Origin: Methanothrix sp.
Lineage (GTDB): Archaea > Halobacteriota > Methanosarcinia > Methanotrichales > Methanotrichaceae
Assembly: GCF_026419855.1 (NCBI RefSeq)
Contig: NZ_JAOAKP010000006.1
Span: forward strand, 1-52,897
Direction of reading: 5' to 3'
DNA: 52,897 bases
Part shown: positions 17,372 through 25,681 of the stretch, piece by piece
Numbering within the stretch: the stretch's first letter is position 1
How the letters are laid out: every line of letters begins with the position of its first letter
The notes under the pieces: generated by a model
The model's input: only the letters and a program-made list of their open reading frames with translations
Databases searched by the model: none
Told to the model about the DNA's origin: nothing
Made by a program: the position numbers and the translations under genes

Positions 17372-18480
17372 TCTATCTATACTATACAGATATGTTCATG
17401 GGCTACAGCTTTGGCCCAGAACACCCGCTGCAGCCAGCGCGGATCATGCTCACCTACAGGATGATCGAGGAGTACGGGTTCTTTCTTGGATACGATACGG
17501 AAGTTCAGGAGCCATACTACGCGAGCGAGAGCGACCTCCTCATGGTCCACGATCCAGGGTACATCCAGGCGGTGAAGGAAGAGAGGCCGGATCCGGCTCT
17601 CGGCTTGGACGAGCCTGACACTCCGATTTTTCCAGGAATGTACGACGCGAGTGCGCTGATCGCCGGAGCCAGCATCGAGGCCGCGAAGCGTGTTGCATCA
17701 GAGCCATGTGTGGCATTCAACCTCGCCGGCGGTCTACATCACGCATTCCCTGCGAGAGCGTCTGGATTCTGCGTGTTCAACGATTGCGCCCTCGGAATTC
17801 GCGCACTTAGGAAGCGCTTCGACAGGGTTCTCTACATAGATATCGATGCTCATCACGGCGATGGTGTGCAGTACATATTCTACGAGGATCCATCAGTATT
17901 GACGATATCCATCCACGAGTCTGGGAAGTACCTCTTCCCTGGAACAGGGTTCGTGGACGAGATCGGAAGCGGTGAAGGATATGGCTACTCAGCGAACATA
18001 CCGATGCCGATGAATGCGGAGGATGAGTGCTACAGGTACGCCTTCGAGTCTGTCATCCCAGCGCTTTTCAGATGGTTCCGGCCTGATGCTGTCGTCGCGC
18101 AGCTCGGCGTCGATACGCACTACGCAGATCCCCTTGCGAGCCTAGATCTCACTCTTGAAGGCTACGGCTATCTCGTTCGCAGGATAAAAGAGCTCACAGA
18201 TGAGTACGCGAATGGGAGGATGCTCGCACTGGGTGGCGGCGGCTACAACCTGGAGGTTGTGCCGCTCGCATGGACGCTGGCATTTCAGACCCTGCGGGGA
18301 CAGGAGATGCCGGAAGAGCTCCCGAAGTGGTGGGTCGATGCGATAATGAAAATGATAGGAAGACCCCCGCTCTCCCTTCCGGATCGACCCAAGACGAAGA
18401 GGGATGTCCCAAGGGAGCTGATCGAGACCGTGGCAAACCTGAAGAGAAGGCTGACGATGATACACGGCGACATATTCTGA
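17368..18480 (+). CDS. AcuC-like histone deacetylase family protein
   Basis: The 370-residue product belongs to the class I HDAC/AcuC group: GGLHHAFPARASGFCVFND (121-139), DIDAHHGDGVQYIF (158-171), the QLGVDTHYADPL potassium/zinc segment and GGGGYN near residue 288. AcuC relatives deacetylate acetyl-CoA synthetase or other proteins. Acetyl-CoA synthetase is central in Methanothrix, so it is an attractive but unproven substrate. This is the second HDAC-family gene in the window. It is coupled to the zinc-ribbon gene upstream, with trm1 15 bases downstream. Confidence 0.92.
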   Translation: MIYLYYTDMFMGYSFGPEHPLQPARIMLTYRMIEEYGFFLGYDTEVQEPYYASESDLLMVHDPGYIQAVKEERPDPALGLDEPDTPIFPGMYDASALIAGASIEAAKRVASEPCVAFNLAGGLHHAFPARASGFCVFNDCALGIRALRKRFDRVLYIDIDAHHGDGVQYIFYEDPSVLTISIHESGKYLFPGTGFVDEIGSGEGYGYSANIPMPMNAEDECYRYAFESVIPALFRWFRPDAVVAQLGVDTHYADPLASLDLTLEGYGYLVRRIKELTDEYANGRMLALGGGGYNLEVVPLAWTLAFQTLRGQEMPEELPKWWVDAIMKMIGRPPLSLPDRPKTKRDVPRELIETVANLKRRLTMIHGDIF

Positions 18481-18495
18481 TCGCGAGGTCAGTCG

Positions 18496-19551
18496 ATGAT
18501 CGCAGCGGAGGGCTCGGTCAGGGTGAACACAGACGGGATCTTCTACAATCCCAGAATGAGGACCAACAGGGATATATGCGTCGCGATGGCCTCGGAGCTT
18601 GGGATAAGGGAGTACCTGGATGCGTTCTCTGCCACCGGCATACGCGGCATCAGGGTTAGAAAGGAGGCAGGCGTCGAGCGTGTTGTGATGAATGACATCA
18701 GCCCTTCAGCATGCAAGCGCATCAGGGAGAACCTTGCTCTGAATGACATCTCAGACTGCGAGGTGACCTGCGAGAGCGCCAGTGCCCTCATGAGCAGGAG
18801 ACGGTTTGAGGCGATAGATATTGATCCATTCGGCTCCCCCGCGCAGTTCCTCGCCCCTGCAGCATCCTCCGCGAGATCGTATCTCTTCATAACGGCCACT
18901 GATACCGCTCCACTCTGTGGGGCGCATCTCCGGAGCGGCATCAGAAAATATCTCGCGGTCCCTCTGAATACCGAGTACCACAGAGAGATGGGCGTGCGAA
19001 TCCTGATGGGGGCTGTGATAAGAGAGCTGGCAAGGGCTGACAGGCGGGGGATACCTCTGCTCTCGTATGCTACAGAGCACTACGTTCGCCTGCATCTGCG
19101 AATAAAAAAAGGTGCGCGTGAGGCTGATGAGGCCCTCGATTCCATGGGATACGTCGAGCACTGCTTTGGTTGTGGTGGTTGGAGTTTAAGGATGGGCATG
19201 GGCTGCACACCCTCTGGCACTTGCGGCTTCTGTGGGGGAAGAACATGCACCGCAGGGCCTCTCTGGCTTGGCCCGCTTCACGATAAGGATCTCCTCAAGA
19301 CAGCTCTGAACAGGCTCAATCCTGAGAGCCGGGCCCATAGATTAGTACTACTATGCTCTGAGGAAGTTGATGTGCCGTTTTACTACGATCATCATAAGAT
19401 CTGCAGGAGGCTGAGAATCACACCGTCGAAGGTCGAATCCGTCATATCAGATCTGCTGGAGCATGGCTACAGAGCTTCCAGGACGCACTTCACGGGAGTT
19501 GGTATAAAGACCGATGCTCCTTTGAGGGATCTGGTTTCTCTGCTCGCCTGA
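18496..19551 (+). CDS. trm1: tRNA (guanine26-N2)-dimethyltransferase Trm1
   Basis: The 351-residue product matches archaeal Trm1, which dimethylates G26 at the junction of the D and anticodon stems. It opens EGSVRVNTDGIFYNPRM, has the SAM site DAFSATGIRGIR (41-52) and the catalytic IDIDPFGSP (109-117). A C-terminal zinc-binding cysteine group (CFGCGGW and CGFCGG) is present. It probably follows the deacetylase gene in one transcript. Confidence 0.94.
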   Translation: MIAAEGSVRVNTDGIFYNPRMRTNRDICVAMASELGIREYLDAFSATGIRGIRVRKEAGVERVVMNDISPSACKRIRENLALNDISDCEVTCESASALMSRRRFEAIDIDPFGSPAQFLAPAASSARSYLFITATDTAPLCGAHLRSGIRKYLAVPLNTEYHREMGVRILMGAVIRELARADRRGIPLLSYATEHYVRLHLRIKKGAREADEALDSMGYVEHCFGCGGWSLRMGMGCTPSGTCGFCGGRTCTAGPLWLGPLHDKDLLKTALNRLNPESRAHRLVLLCSEEVDVPFYYDHHKICRRLRITPSKVESVISDLLEHGYRASRTHFTGVGIKTDAPLRDLVSLLA

Positions 19552-19816
19552 TGGGATGTTTGAGAATACAGCACCAGATCTTTCCTGGCAATCGACCGGA
19601 TCCAATCCGGAAACAACGAAATCTGGCAGGAAGATCTTCAGCCCATAATTGAGAACCTAAAAGTTAATAAGGAAGAAGGTATATGATAATGATAACTGTA
19701 ATGCTTCGAGAGCATTGCAGGCAAATGTACATGTGGCACGAGGTCGCGTTTAATTACCCCCTTCATTGCTACTCCCTTTCGCATCTCGTGCCATCCCTTC
19801 TTCTTACAGAGGTTGC

Positions 19817-20146
19817 ATGCGTCTGCTGATCTACTTCGTGCTTGGTGGGGCCATCACAGCGCTCGTCGTTCATCTCGGGAGCTCAGGCCGCGGTACGCTC
19901 TCAGCTTTCATCGCCACGTTTCCTGTGCTCACAGCCCTCACATTCATACTGATCTCCATGGAGGGGAGCAGCGCAGATCTCTGTGAGTATGCGAGAGGCC
20001 TTCTGCTCTTCACGCCTGCCTGGATCGCCTATGTCCTGACTGTGCTGTTCACCTTTGAACGCCTCGGCGTCTGGCTGTCAATAGCACTGGGTATGACAGT
20101 ATACGCGGTTTCGTCGTGGATTTTGAGAACACTCATTATGCACTAA
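19817..20146 (+). CDS. Small integral membrane protein (DUF3147-like)
   Basis: From the ATG at 19817, preceded by AGAGGT, the product has 109 residues and four hydrophobic segments. The opening LIYFVLGGAITALVVHLGS and the following SGRGTLSAFIATFPVLTALTF resemble DUF3147-type proteins of unknown function. The stop lies five bases before the conserved AT-rich element, copy B. Confidence 0.7.
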   Translation: MRLLIYFVLGGAITALVVHLGSSGRGTLSAFIATFPVLTALTFILISMEGSSADLCEYARGLLLFTPAWIAYVLTVLFTFERLGVWLSIALGMTVYAVSSWILRTLIMH

Positions 20147-20150
20147 TATT

Positions 20151-20265
20151 TATAGTATTCCGCATAAGTTTATATAATATCGCATATTACATAAAATAGT
20201 GTATGAAGTGCGACATGTCTAGCAAATTTTAAATTAGCTTATATGAAGTGACGCAAAGGACTATA
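20151..20265 (+). repeat. Conserved 115-bp AT-rich element, copy B (upstream of npdG)
   Basis: This is the partner of 13741-13854. Read towards npdG it contains TTTATATAATAT, TTACATAAAAT, TTTTAAATTAGCTTATATGA and GTGACGCAAAGGACTATA. The distance from its end to the npdG ATG is about 113 bases. See copy A for the alternatives. Confidence 0.8.
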
Positions 20266-20345
20266 TACTACTATCGTATTTTTACTATCATCCTTCGCTT
20301 GCCACCCTACTATCATCATTAATACCAACTTTCTTTTTCAGAAAA

Positions 20346-20358
20346 GAATAAATATCAT
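20346..20358 (+). promoter_or_regulatory. Candidate TATA box for npdG
   Basis: GAATAAATATCAT lies about 25-30 bases before the ATG at 20379, and no ribosome binding site precedes that ATG. This fits a leaderless transcript starting from this box. Confidence 0.4.
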
Positions 20359-20378
20359 GTATATGCAGCCTCTAGCCC

Positions 20379-21041
20379 ATGAGGGTTGCTCTTGTCGGTG
20401 GTACCGGGGATATCGGTAATGGATTTGCTGTTCGCTGGGCCCCACATTATGAGGTGATCATCGGGTCCAGAAAGGCAGAGCGGGCTCAGGAGACCGCAGC
20501 AGAGCTCAGCGGATACATGCGATCTCTGGGAATCGAAACGGTGATGGATGGAACAGATAACGCAAACGCAATCAGGGATTCGGACGTCGTCGTTCTATGT
20601 GTCCCTCCGGAGAGCCTGAGCATGGTGACATCCGACCTGAGAGATTTCTACTCGGACCAGATCGTGATCTCGCCTGTGGTCCCAATGGCCCGCACGAACC
20701 ACTTCGAGTACAGGCCGCCTCCAGAGGGATGTGCAGCGTTTCTCGTAAAGAGATCCCTGCCGGAGAGCGTGAGGGTCGTCTCGGCGTTTCACACAATACC
20801 GGCCAAGTCTCTCATGGATGCAGAGAAGATCCTCAAGTTCGATGTTCCGATATGCGGCGATGATAAAGCTGCGAAGGATGTTGTGGCAGAGATGTGCAGA
20901 AAGATTCGCGATCTGAGGCCGCTTGATGCCGGCCCGCTGAGCGTATCGCATCAGGTCGAGGGGCTCACGCCGCTTCTGCTCAACATCGCACGCCTGAACA
21001 AAATGCGCCGTGTCGGCGTACAGTTTATCCAGGAGGAGTGA
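20379..21041 (+). CDS. npdG: F420H2:NADP+ oxidoreductase
   Basis: The 220-residue product matches the archaeal NADPH-dependent F420 reductase (Fno/NpdG), which moves hydride between F420H2 and NADP+ and so supplies NADPH. It opens with the dinucleotide loop MRVALVGGTGDIGNGFA. The IGSRKAERA segment (29-37) provides the NADP phosphate contacts, and VVSAFHTIPAKSL (136-148) lies in the F420 region. The length is usual. It stands alone behind the conserved AT-rich element. Confidence 0.94.
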   Translation: MRVALVGGTGDIGNGFAVRWAPHYEVIIGSRKAERAQETAAELSGYMRSLGIETVMDGTDNANAIRDSDVVVLCVPPESLSMVTSDLRDFYSDQIVISPVVPMARTNHFEYRPPPEGCAAFLVKRSLPESVRVVSAFHTIPAKSLMDAEKILKFDVPICGDDKAAKDVVAEMCRKIRDLRPLDAGPLSVSHQVEGLTPLLLNIARLNKMRRVGVQFIQEE

Positions 21042-21321
21042 AAGCAGCAGGTGCATCCGCGGGAGCGAAATCGGTCACAGGATGCCTTTGGGCGAACTCA
21101 TCCGCCTCCTGTGACCCTTTCATCCCAGGCTTTACGAAAGTGGCATCGGATGCATATTATTTTCATCCACGGCTCATCCCTGTCGGTCAGCGGATCAGTA
21201 ACCCTGCAGAAATAATGCGAAGTTGACTGTGGATGGTTGGGGTTATCGGAGTTCGCCTCTCCAGCGATTCGACCACATGAGCATCATCCGTATGGTTGAC
21301 CCAGCACCATGAGTGTTCTTC

Positions 21322-22140
21322 TCAAGCCGGCTTCCTTGCAGATATCCTCATGCTGCACACCGACTCTGAGAGATCTGCGTTGCCGATGCTGGCGGGCAGG
21401 CACTCAACCGGGAACGGCGACTCTCCGAGGATCGATATATCCTCAAACCCAGCAGATCGCATCGCATCGATGTACTCCTCCACAGTCACTGCGCCTGCCA
21501 GGCATCCTATGTATGCCTCTCTGGATCTTCTCACCGTCTCCGGAATCTCTTTTTTAAGTACAACATCTGATACGATCATCCTGCCTCCTGGCTTCAGGAC
21601 CCTGAACGCCTCCCTGAAGGCTCTGCGCTTATCCGGAACAAGGTTTATGACGCAGTTGGATATGACGACGTCGACGTAGTTATCAGCGACCGGCAGGTTC
21701 TCCAGCTCTCCCTGCCTGAAGTCCACATTTCTGTATCCGCCCTTCCGCGCGTTTTCCCTTGCACGTTCAACCATCTCGCTGGTCATGTCCACCCCTATGA
21801 CCATCCCTTCGGGACCGACTTCTCTCGCCGCCAAGAAACAGTCGAAGCCAGCACCTGAGCCCATATCGAGCACATATTCGCCCCTCTTCAGGGATGCTAT
21901 GGCCACAGGATTCCCGCAGCCAAGGCCCAGGTTCGATTCCTGCGGCGCTGAGAGCATATCCTCATCTGTGTATCCGATCCTCCTGCTTATCTCAACTGCA
22001 GATCCTGTTCCACAGCAGGAGCTCGAGCAGCACGATGACTGTTTCGCGATACGGGAGTATCCATCCCTCACGGCCCTCTTGATCTCTCTTTCCTCTAGCA
22101 TGTCAATCATTTCCGACACCACTCTTGAAGCATTCTGCAC
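21322..22140 (-). CDS. ArsM-type arsenite methyltransferase (SAM-dependent)
   Basis: The 272-residue product has the archaeal/bacterial ArsM layout: an N-terminal cysteine cluster (SSCCSSSCCG, about 35-44), NLGLGCGNPVAIASL (70-84) and the SAM loop VLDMGSGAGFDCFLAAR (89-105). Conserved cysteines follow in SNCVINLVPDKRRAF and YIGCLAGA. ArsM enzymes methylate arsenite to volatile species; some archaeal relatives act on other substrates. No ArsR regulator or arsenite pump is adjacent, so arsenic specificity is inferred from the cysteines. Confidence 0.85.
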   Translation of the reverse strand: MQNASRVVSEMIDMLEEREIKRAVRDGYSRIAKQSSCCSSSCCGTGSAVEISRRIGYTDEDMLSAPQESNLGLGCGNPVAIASLKRGEYVLDMGSGAGFDCFLAAREVGPEGMVIGVDMTSEMVERARENARKGGYRNVDFRQGELENLPVADNYVDVVISNCVINLVPDKRRAFREAFRVLKPGGRMIVSDVVLKKEIPETVRRSREAYIGCLAGAVTVEEYIDAMRSAGFEDISILGESPFPVECLPASIGNADLSESVCSMRISARKPA

Positions 22141-22262
22141 TCCATAAAAGTGGCATTACTTTCCATTGAAGGCCCTGGGATATAAGCACACTGTGTCTCA
22201 GAATGGCATGGACCACTCTGCGGGATGCGGGGCGAGAGCACTTTGTTTGTGGTTCTCTCTAC

Positions 22263-22308
22263 GTGACACTCTCCGGCCTGAAGACAGGAGCTTGCGCACT
22301 GCAGCTCT
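22263..22308 (+). repeat. Extragenic palindrome (REP-like), copy 2
   Basis: GTGACACTCTCCGGCCTGAA continues into GACAGGAGCTTGCGCACTGC. Here one stem base is changed (CAGGAG instead of CCGGAG), so the stem has a mismatch. It lies upstream of hisF. Confidence 0.65.
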
Positions 22309-22381
22309 ACAATGTACCCACCGCATCTCTCAGATCCGGTCCGGCAAGGCTTTTATCTCCGGCAATCAGCTCCTAACAGCC

Positions 22382-23197
22382 ATGAGAGATTATGCCATGA
22401 TCGTTCCATGCCTCGACGTCAAGGTCGTGGATGGGATCCCATCGGTTGTAAAGGGTGTGAAGTTCGTGGACCTGAAGCGCCAGGGTGATCCGGTCGCATT
22501 CGCACGCCGCTACCAGGAGCAAGGTGCAGATGAGCTTGTTTTTCTGGACATCACAGCATCCCATGAGGGAAGAAGGACGATGGTGGATGTCGCCAGGAGT
22601 GTTGCGGATGCTGTTGACATCCCCTTCACGGTGGGCGGGGGGATCAGCAGCATTCAGGGTATAAAGGAGATACTTGAGGCAGGCGCGGACAGGGTTGGGA
22701 TAAACACAGCCGCGGTCAGGGATCCGGAGCTCGTAAAGAGCGCAGCCAGGACATTCGGCTCGGAGAGAATCACGGTCGCAGTTGATGCCAGGCGGAACAC
22801 TGAGATCATCCCGGGCGTGAACGTATATGAGCTGGAGGATGGCAGACGCGCTTGGTTCGAGGTTGTGATCTACGGGGGAAGAGAGCCGACCGGCATGGAT
22901 GCCATAGAGTGGTGCAGGAGGGTGGAGCGACTCGGAGCAGGCGAGATACTGCCCACCAGCATGGACAGGGATGGAACGAACATCGGATATGATTTGCCGC
23001 TCACGAAGGCGATATGCGATGCGGTTGATATTCCGGTCACCGCCAGCGGTGGAGCCTCCACGCCCCACCACATACTTGAGGCGTTCACGGTAGGAGGCGC
23101 GGATAAGGCTCTCGCTGCAGGCATGTTCCATCGCGGAGAGTACACTGTCGGCCAGGTCAAGGAGTACCTGAGAGCGAATGGGCTACATGTGAGATAA
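22382..23197 (+). CDS. hisF: Imidazole glycerol phosphate synthase cyclase subunit HisF
   Basis: The product is a TIM-barrel HisF, which with HisH turns PRFAR and ammonia into imidazole glycerol phosphate and AICAR in histidine synthesis. IVPCLDVK near the N-terminus carries the catalytic aspartate, DITASHEGR follows, and VGGGISS and TASGGAS are phosphate loops; the second catalytic aspartate lies in TSMDRDGT. The frame is open upstream to 22166, but homology begins at the ATG at 22382 (or 22397), giving about 271 residues. No other his gene is adjacent. Confidence 0.95.
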   Translation: MRDYAMIVPCLDVKVVDGIPSVVKGVKFVDLKRQGDPVAFARRYQEQGADELVFLDITASHEGRRTMVDVARSVADAVDIPFTVGGGISSIQGIKEILEAGADRVGINTAAVRDPELVKSAARTFGSERITVAVDARRNTEIIPGVNVYELEDGRRAWFEVVIYGGREPTGMDAIEWCRRVERLGAGEILPTSMDRDGTNIGYDLPLTKAICDAVDIPVTASGGASTPHHILEAFTVGGADKALAAGMFHRGEYTVGQVKEYLRANGLHVR

Positions 23198-23399
23198 CGA
23201 GTCATGTCCTCGTAATCATTGAAATTCGCCGCGCTCAGCCTTGTCGAGGCTCATATATCTTGCCTGTGGATGTCAATTCAAGCGAAACATTCAGCGATTC
23301 AAGCCCACGACCAGATATCGAAGACAAATCGAAACATGCTGGTCGTGGGATCGAACACCTGAAGTGAGATAGATCAACAAGAGTCATCCAGAGAGAGTT

Positions 23400-23434
23400 C
23401 AGAGCGCAAACTCCGGTCTTCAGGCTGGAGGGGT
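23400..23434 (-). repeat. Extragenic palindrome (REP-like), copy 3
   Basis: AGAGCGCAAACTCCGGTCTT continues into CAGGCTGGAG. It is the reverse orientation of copies 1 and 2 and keeps the GCGCAA tail and the hairpin core. Confidence 0.65.
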
Positions 23435-23479
23435 TGATCCCGATCCCACAGCATGCATTTTTATCTCGTCTGCTCGTAT

Positions 23480-23671
23480 GTAGTCTACCTACGACGTGTG
23501 GATAAGTGCAAAAGCAATAGCTACAGGAGATTCATGGCTATCAACTGCGCTTGTAAGGCGTCGGAAAGTATTAACAGGTCATGGATGTCGATTTTCATGC
23601 CGACAGCGTTGAAAACAAACACATCTCGGGGAGCCGGCCCATCCAGATCAACTCAACGAAGGTAGACTACC
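23480..23671. repeat. 192-bp unit bounded by 14-bp inverted repeats
   Basis: GTAGTCTACCTACG (23480-23493) and CGAAGGTAGACTAC (23658-23671) are inverted copies with one mismatch, enclosing about 165 bases. No transposase or target duplication was found. It could be a short non-autonomous element or the closing stem of a structured RNA. Confidence 0.5.
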
Positions 23672-23772
23672 TGATCTCGAAAAATATGTAAAACTGTATT
23701 GATCATCAGCAAAAAAACAGAGGCTGCGTGGTTCACAGAACCAGCAAACTCCTTGTACAAAAGCTGAAGGTT

Positions 23773-23997
23773 TCAGACCTTGTGGCCAATCGCGAAGCGG
23801 CGCATCACACGGTCGACCTGTATCCTTACCTGATCCCCAACCTGGGTATCCGGGACAAAGATAACGAAGCCTTCAACCCTTGCGATACCGTCCCCTTCAC
23901 GGGCGATATCCTCGATCTTCACGTTGTACTCGCTGCCAACAGCCACCGGGGCAGAAGGAGCAGAGCCACGAGAAAATCCTTCCTCACTTCTAAACAA
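23773..23997 (-). CDS. TRAM-domain small RNA-binding protein
   Basis: The 74-residue product is a single TRAM domain (residues about 18-74: VGSEYNVKIEDIAREGDGIA, then FVIFVPDTQVGDQVRIQVDR) with a short flexible N-terminus. Free-standing TRAM proteins are common in methanogens; the studied example from Methanolobus (TRAM0076) behaves as an RNA chaperone linked to cold response. The gene stands alone. Several plus-strand frames over it are shadows. Confidence 0.9.
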   Translation of the reverse strand: MFRSEEGFSRGSAPSAPVAVGSEYNVKIEDIAREGDGIARVEGFVIFVPDTQVGDQVRIQVDRVMRRFAIGHKV

Positions 23998-24120
23998 TTC
24001 TTCACCGTCCTTAGCGAAAAACTACACAGAGTTTTTGCGCATTCATAACTCTGAAATACTCATATTAAAACCTTTTGCCATGCTTGCTACGATGTGGGTG
24101 TTACTATTCTGCAAAATAAG

Positions 24121-24218
24121 TGCCGGGGGCGGGATTCGAGCCCGCGACTTCCAGATGACCCAGGCGCCTTTGGCTTACCCTATGAGTCTGGCGCCCTAAC
24201 CAGCTAGGCCACCCCGGC
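24121..24218 (-). tRNA. Elongator tRNA-Met (CAU) with a 24-nt intron
   Basis: On the minus strand the acceptor stem is GCCGGGG/CCCCGGC with discriminator A, and the T-arm is GCGGG/CCCGC. The anticodon stem CCAGA/TCTGG encloses 31 bases. A bulge-helix-bulge (CUCA/UGGG helix, bulges UAG and UCA) sets a 24-nt intron after position 37, which itself folds through GCC-AAA-GGC. The spliced loop is CTCATAA. The elongator Met gene is one of the most regularly intron-containing archaeal tRNAs. Confidence 0.92.
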
Positions 24219-24346
24219 CCGGAGAGAGCCCTCGTTCGAGATCTTACATAAGGTTTGTGCTCAAAAGCACGGGTCATCAGAGGATCTCAGCACATGATCT
24301 TCGGGCATCTCTCAACAGCCGGACGAGATAGGTGGGATAGAAGGTA

Positions 24347-24385
24347 GCAGGGCGCAAGCTCCGGTCTTCGGGCCGGAGTGGTCAC
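24347..24385 (-). repeat. Extragenic palindrome (REP-like), copy 4
   Basis: GCAGGGCGCAAGCTCCGGTC continues into TTCGGGCCGGAGTGGTCAC. The hairpin core CTCCGG/CCGGAG is perfect and the flanks match copy 1 in reverse orientation. Confidence 0.7.
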
Positions 24386-24478
24386 ATTTCGTGGATGATG
24401 CAGGGTGCTGGATCGCCTTGTTACAGCCACCTGGTCCCCTGGGATAATTATTTCTTGATCGACTCAGAGCATCACGTG

Positions 24479-25681
24479 ATGGAGCTTAGCATCTCTGGAT
24501 CGGTCAGCGATACCCTCGCAGGAAAAACGGTGGCTCTTGGTGTCACGGGGAGCATTGCAGCCGTGAGGGCTGTCGATCTTGTGCGCGACCTCATCAGGCG
24601 GGGTGCGGATGTGCGCTGCGTGATGTCAGAGGCTGCGCAGAGGATACTGCATCCGCAGGCGCTTGAGTACGCCAGTGGCAATCCGGTCATCACCGGGATA
24701 ACTGGCCGCGTTGAGCATGTGGAACTCTGCGGGGTTGAGGGGCGCGCGGATATGCTTCTCATAGCCCCTGCCACCGCGAACACCATCGGGAAGATCGCAT
24801 GCGGCATAGATGACACGCCGGTCACGACCTTCGCCACCACCGCGATAGGAAGCGGAAAGCCGGTCGCGGTGGTGCCTGCGATGCACGAGGCCATGTACAA
24901 TCACCCTGCAGTCGTCGAGAACCTGAAGAAGCTCAGATCGATGGGAGTTGTGTGCATAGATCCCAGGATCGAGGAGTCCAAGGCGAAGATCGCGGAAAAC
25001 TCAAGGATAGTGGCTGAGGTCGAGCGGATTCTTGGGCCGGGAGATCTCAGATCGAGGCGCATTCTTGTGACCAGCGGCGCGACTGCTGAGAGCATCGATC
25101 CGATCAGGATAATAACAAACCGCGCATCAGGAAGAACCGGCGTGGAGATAGCGCGCGAGGCCTACAGGCGGGGCGCGGAGGTGACAGTAGTCCACAGGGC
25201 TAGGCTGGGGCTGCCATTTAAGGAGATATACGTCGAGAGCGCTCAGGATATGCTTGAAGCTGTTATGAAAGAGCTCTCTACGGGGTACGACGCACTCATA
25301 GGCGCAGCAGCTGTCGGTGACTTCACTGTGGATATGGAGCAGAGAAAGATCAAATCTAATGACGAGCTCGTCCTGAGGCTGAAGCCGGCCCCGAAGATAC
25401 TGAGGTCTGTACGCTCAAAGCATCCGGATCTCACGATCATTGGGTTCAAGGCCGAGACATTTGTGAGCGATGAGGATCTGATCAGAAGCGCCCGCGAATC
25501 CATGGATGCATCGCGCCTGAATCTGGTGATTGCGAACGATGTGGGTACAGGCGGGATGGGAACAGACGACAACAGGGTTCTAATTGTAAGAGGTGATGGC
25601 ACATGCGCAGAGGTCTCAGGGAAGAAGAGCATCATAGCGAGAAGGGTGATCGATGAGCTTGTGAGGATCCTGAATGATTGA
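24479..25681 (+). CDS. coaBC: Bifunctional phosphopantothenoylcysteine decarboxylase/ligase CoaBC
   Basis: The product of 400 residues joins the FMN-dependent CoaC decarboxylase and the CoaB ligase. CoaC: VALGVTGSIAAVRAVDLVRD at the N-terminus, PATANTIGKIACGIDD, and the PAMHEAMYNHPAV segment. CoaB: ILVTSGATAESIDPIRIITN and the SGRTGVEIAREAYRRGAEVT region. It makes 4'-phosphopantetheine from 4'-phosphopantothenate and cysteine. The ATG at 24479 lies just before the domain; the upstream extension has no homology. The pantoate kinase gene overlaps its end by 8 bases. Confidence 0.95.
   Translation: MELSISGSVSDTLAGKTVALGVTGSIAAVRAVDLVRDLIRRGADVRCVMSEAAQRILHPQALEYASGNPVITGITGRVEHVELCGVEGRADMLLIAPATANTIGKIACGIDDTPVTTFATTAIGSGKPVAVVPAMHEAMYNHPAVVENLKKLRSMGVVCIDPRIEESKAKIAENSRIVAEVERILGPGDLRSRRILVTSGATAESIDPIRIITNRASGRTGVEIAREAYRRGAEVTVVHRARLGLPFKEIYVESAQDMLEAVMKELSTGYDALIGAAAVGDFTVDMEQRKIKSNDELVLRLKPAPKILRSVRSKHPDLTIIGFKAETFVSDEDLIRSARESMDASRLNLVIANDVGTGGMGTDDNRVLIVRGDGTCAEVSGKKSIIARRVIDELVRILND

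Larger units (their letters stand above)
23198..23772. other. 575-base intergenic region with repeats, no supported gene
   Basis: The region holds REP-like copy 3 and a long inverted repeat pair (23480-23493 and 23658-23671). A 70-codon plus-strand frame (23453-23665) lies almost entirely between those arms and has no recognisable domain or ribosome binding site. Confidence 0.55.

Noticed and set aside
19552-19816. Possible small RNA with an AATGCT/AGCATT stem after trm1
   Set aside because: The stem is only 6 bp and nothing else supports an RNA gene.
22166-22381. N-terminal extension of hisF
   Set aside because: These 72 codons run through a REP-like palindrome and have no counterpart in HisF; the real start is at 22382 or 22397.
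23453-23665. 70-codon plus-strand frame
   Set aside because: It lies inside the 23480-23671 inverted-repeat unit, has no ribosome site and no protein-like composition.
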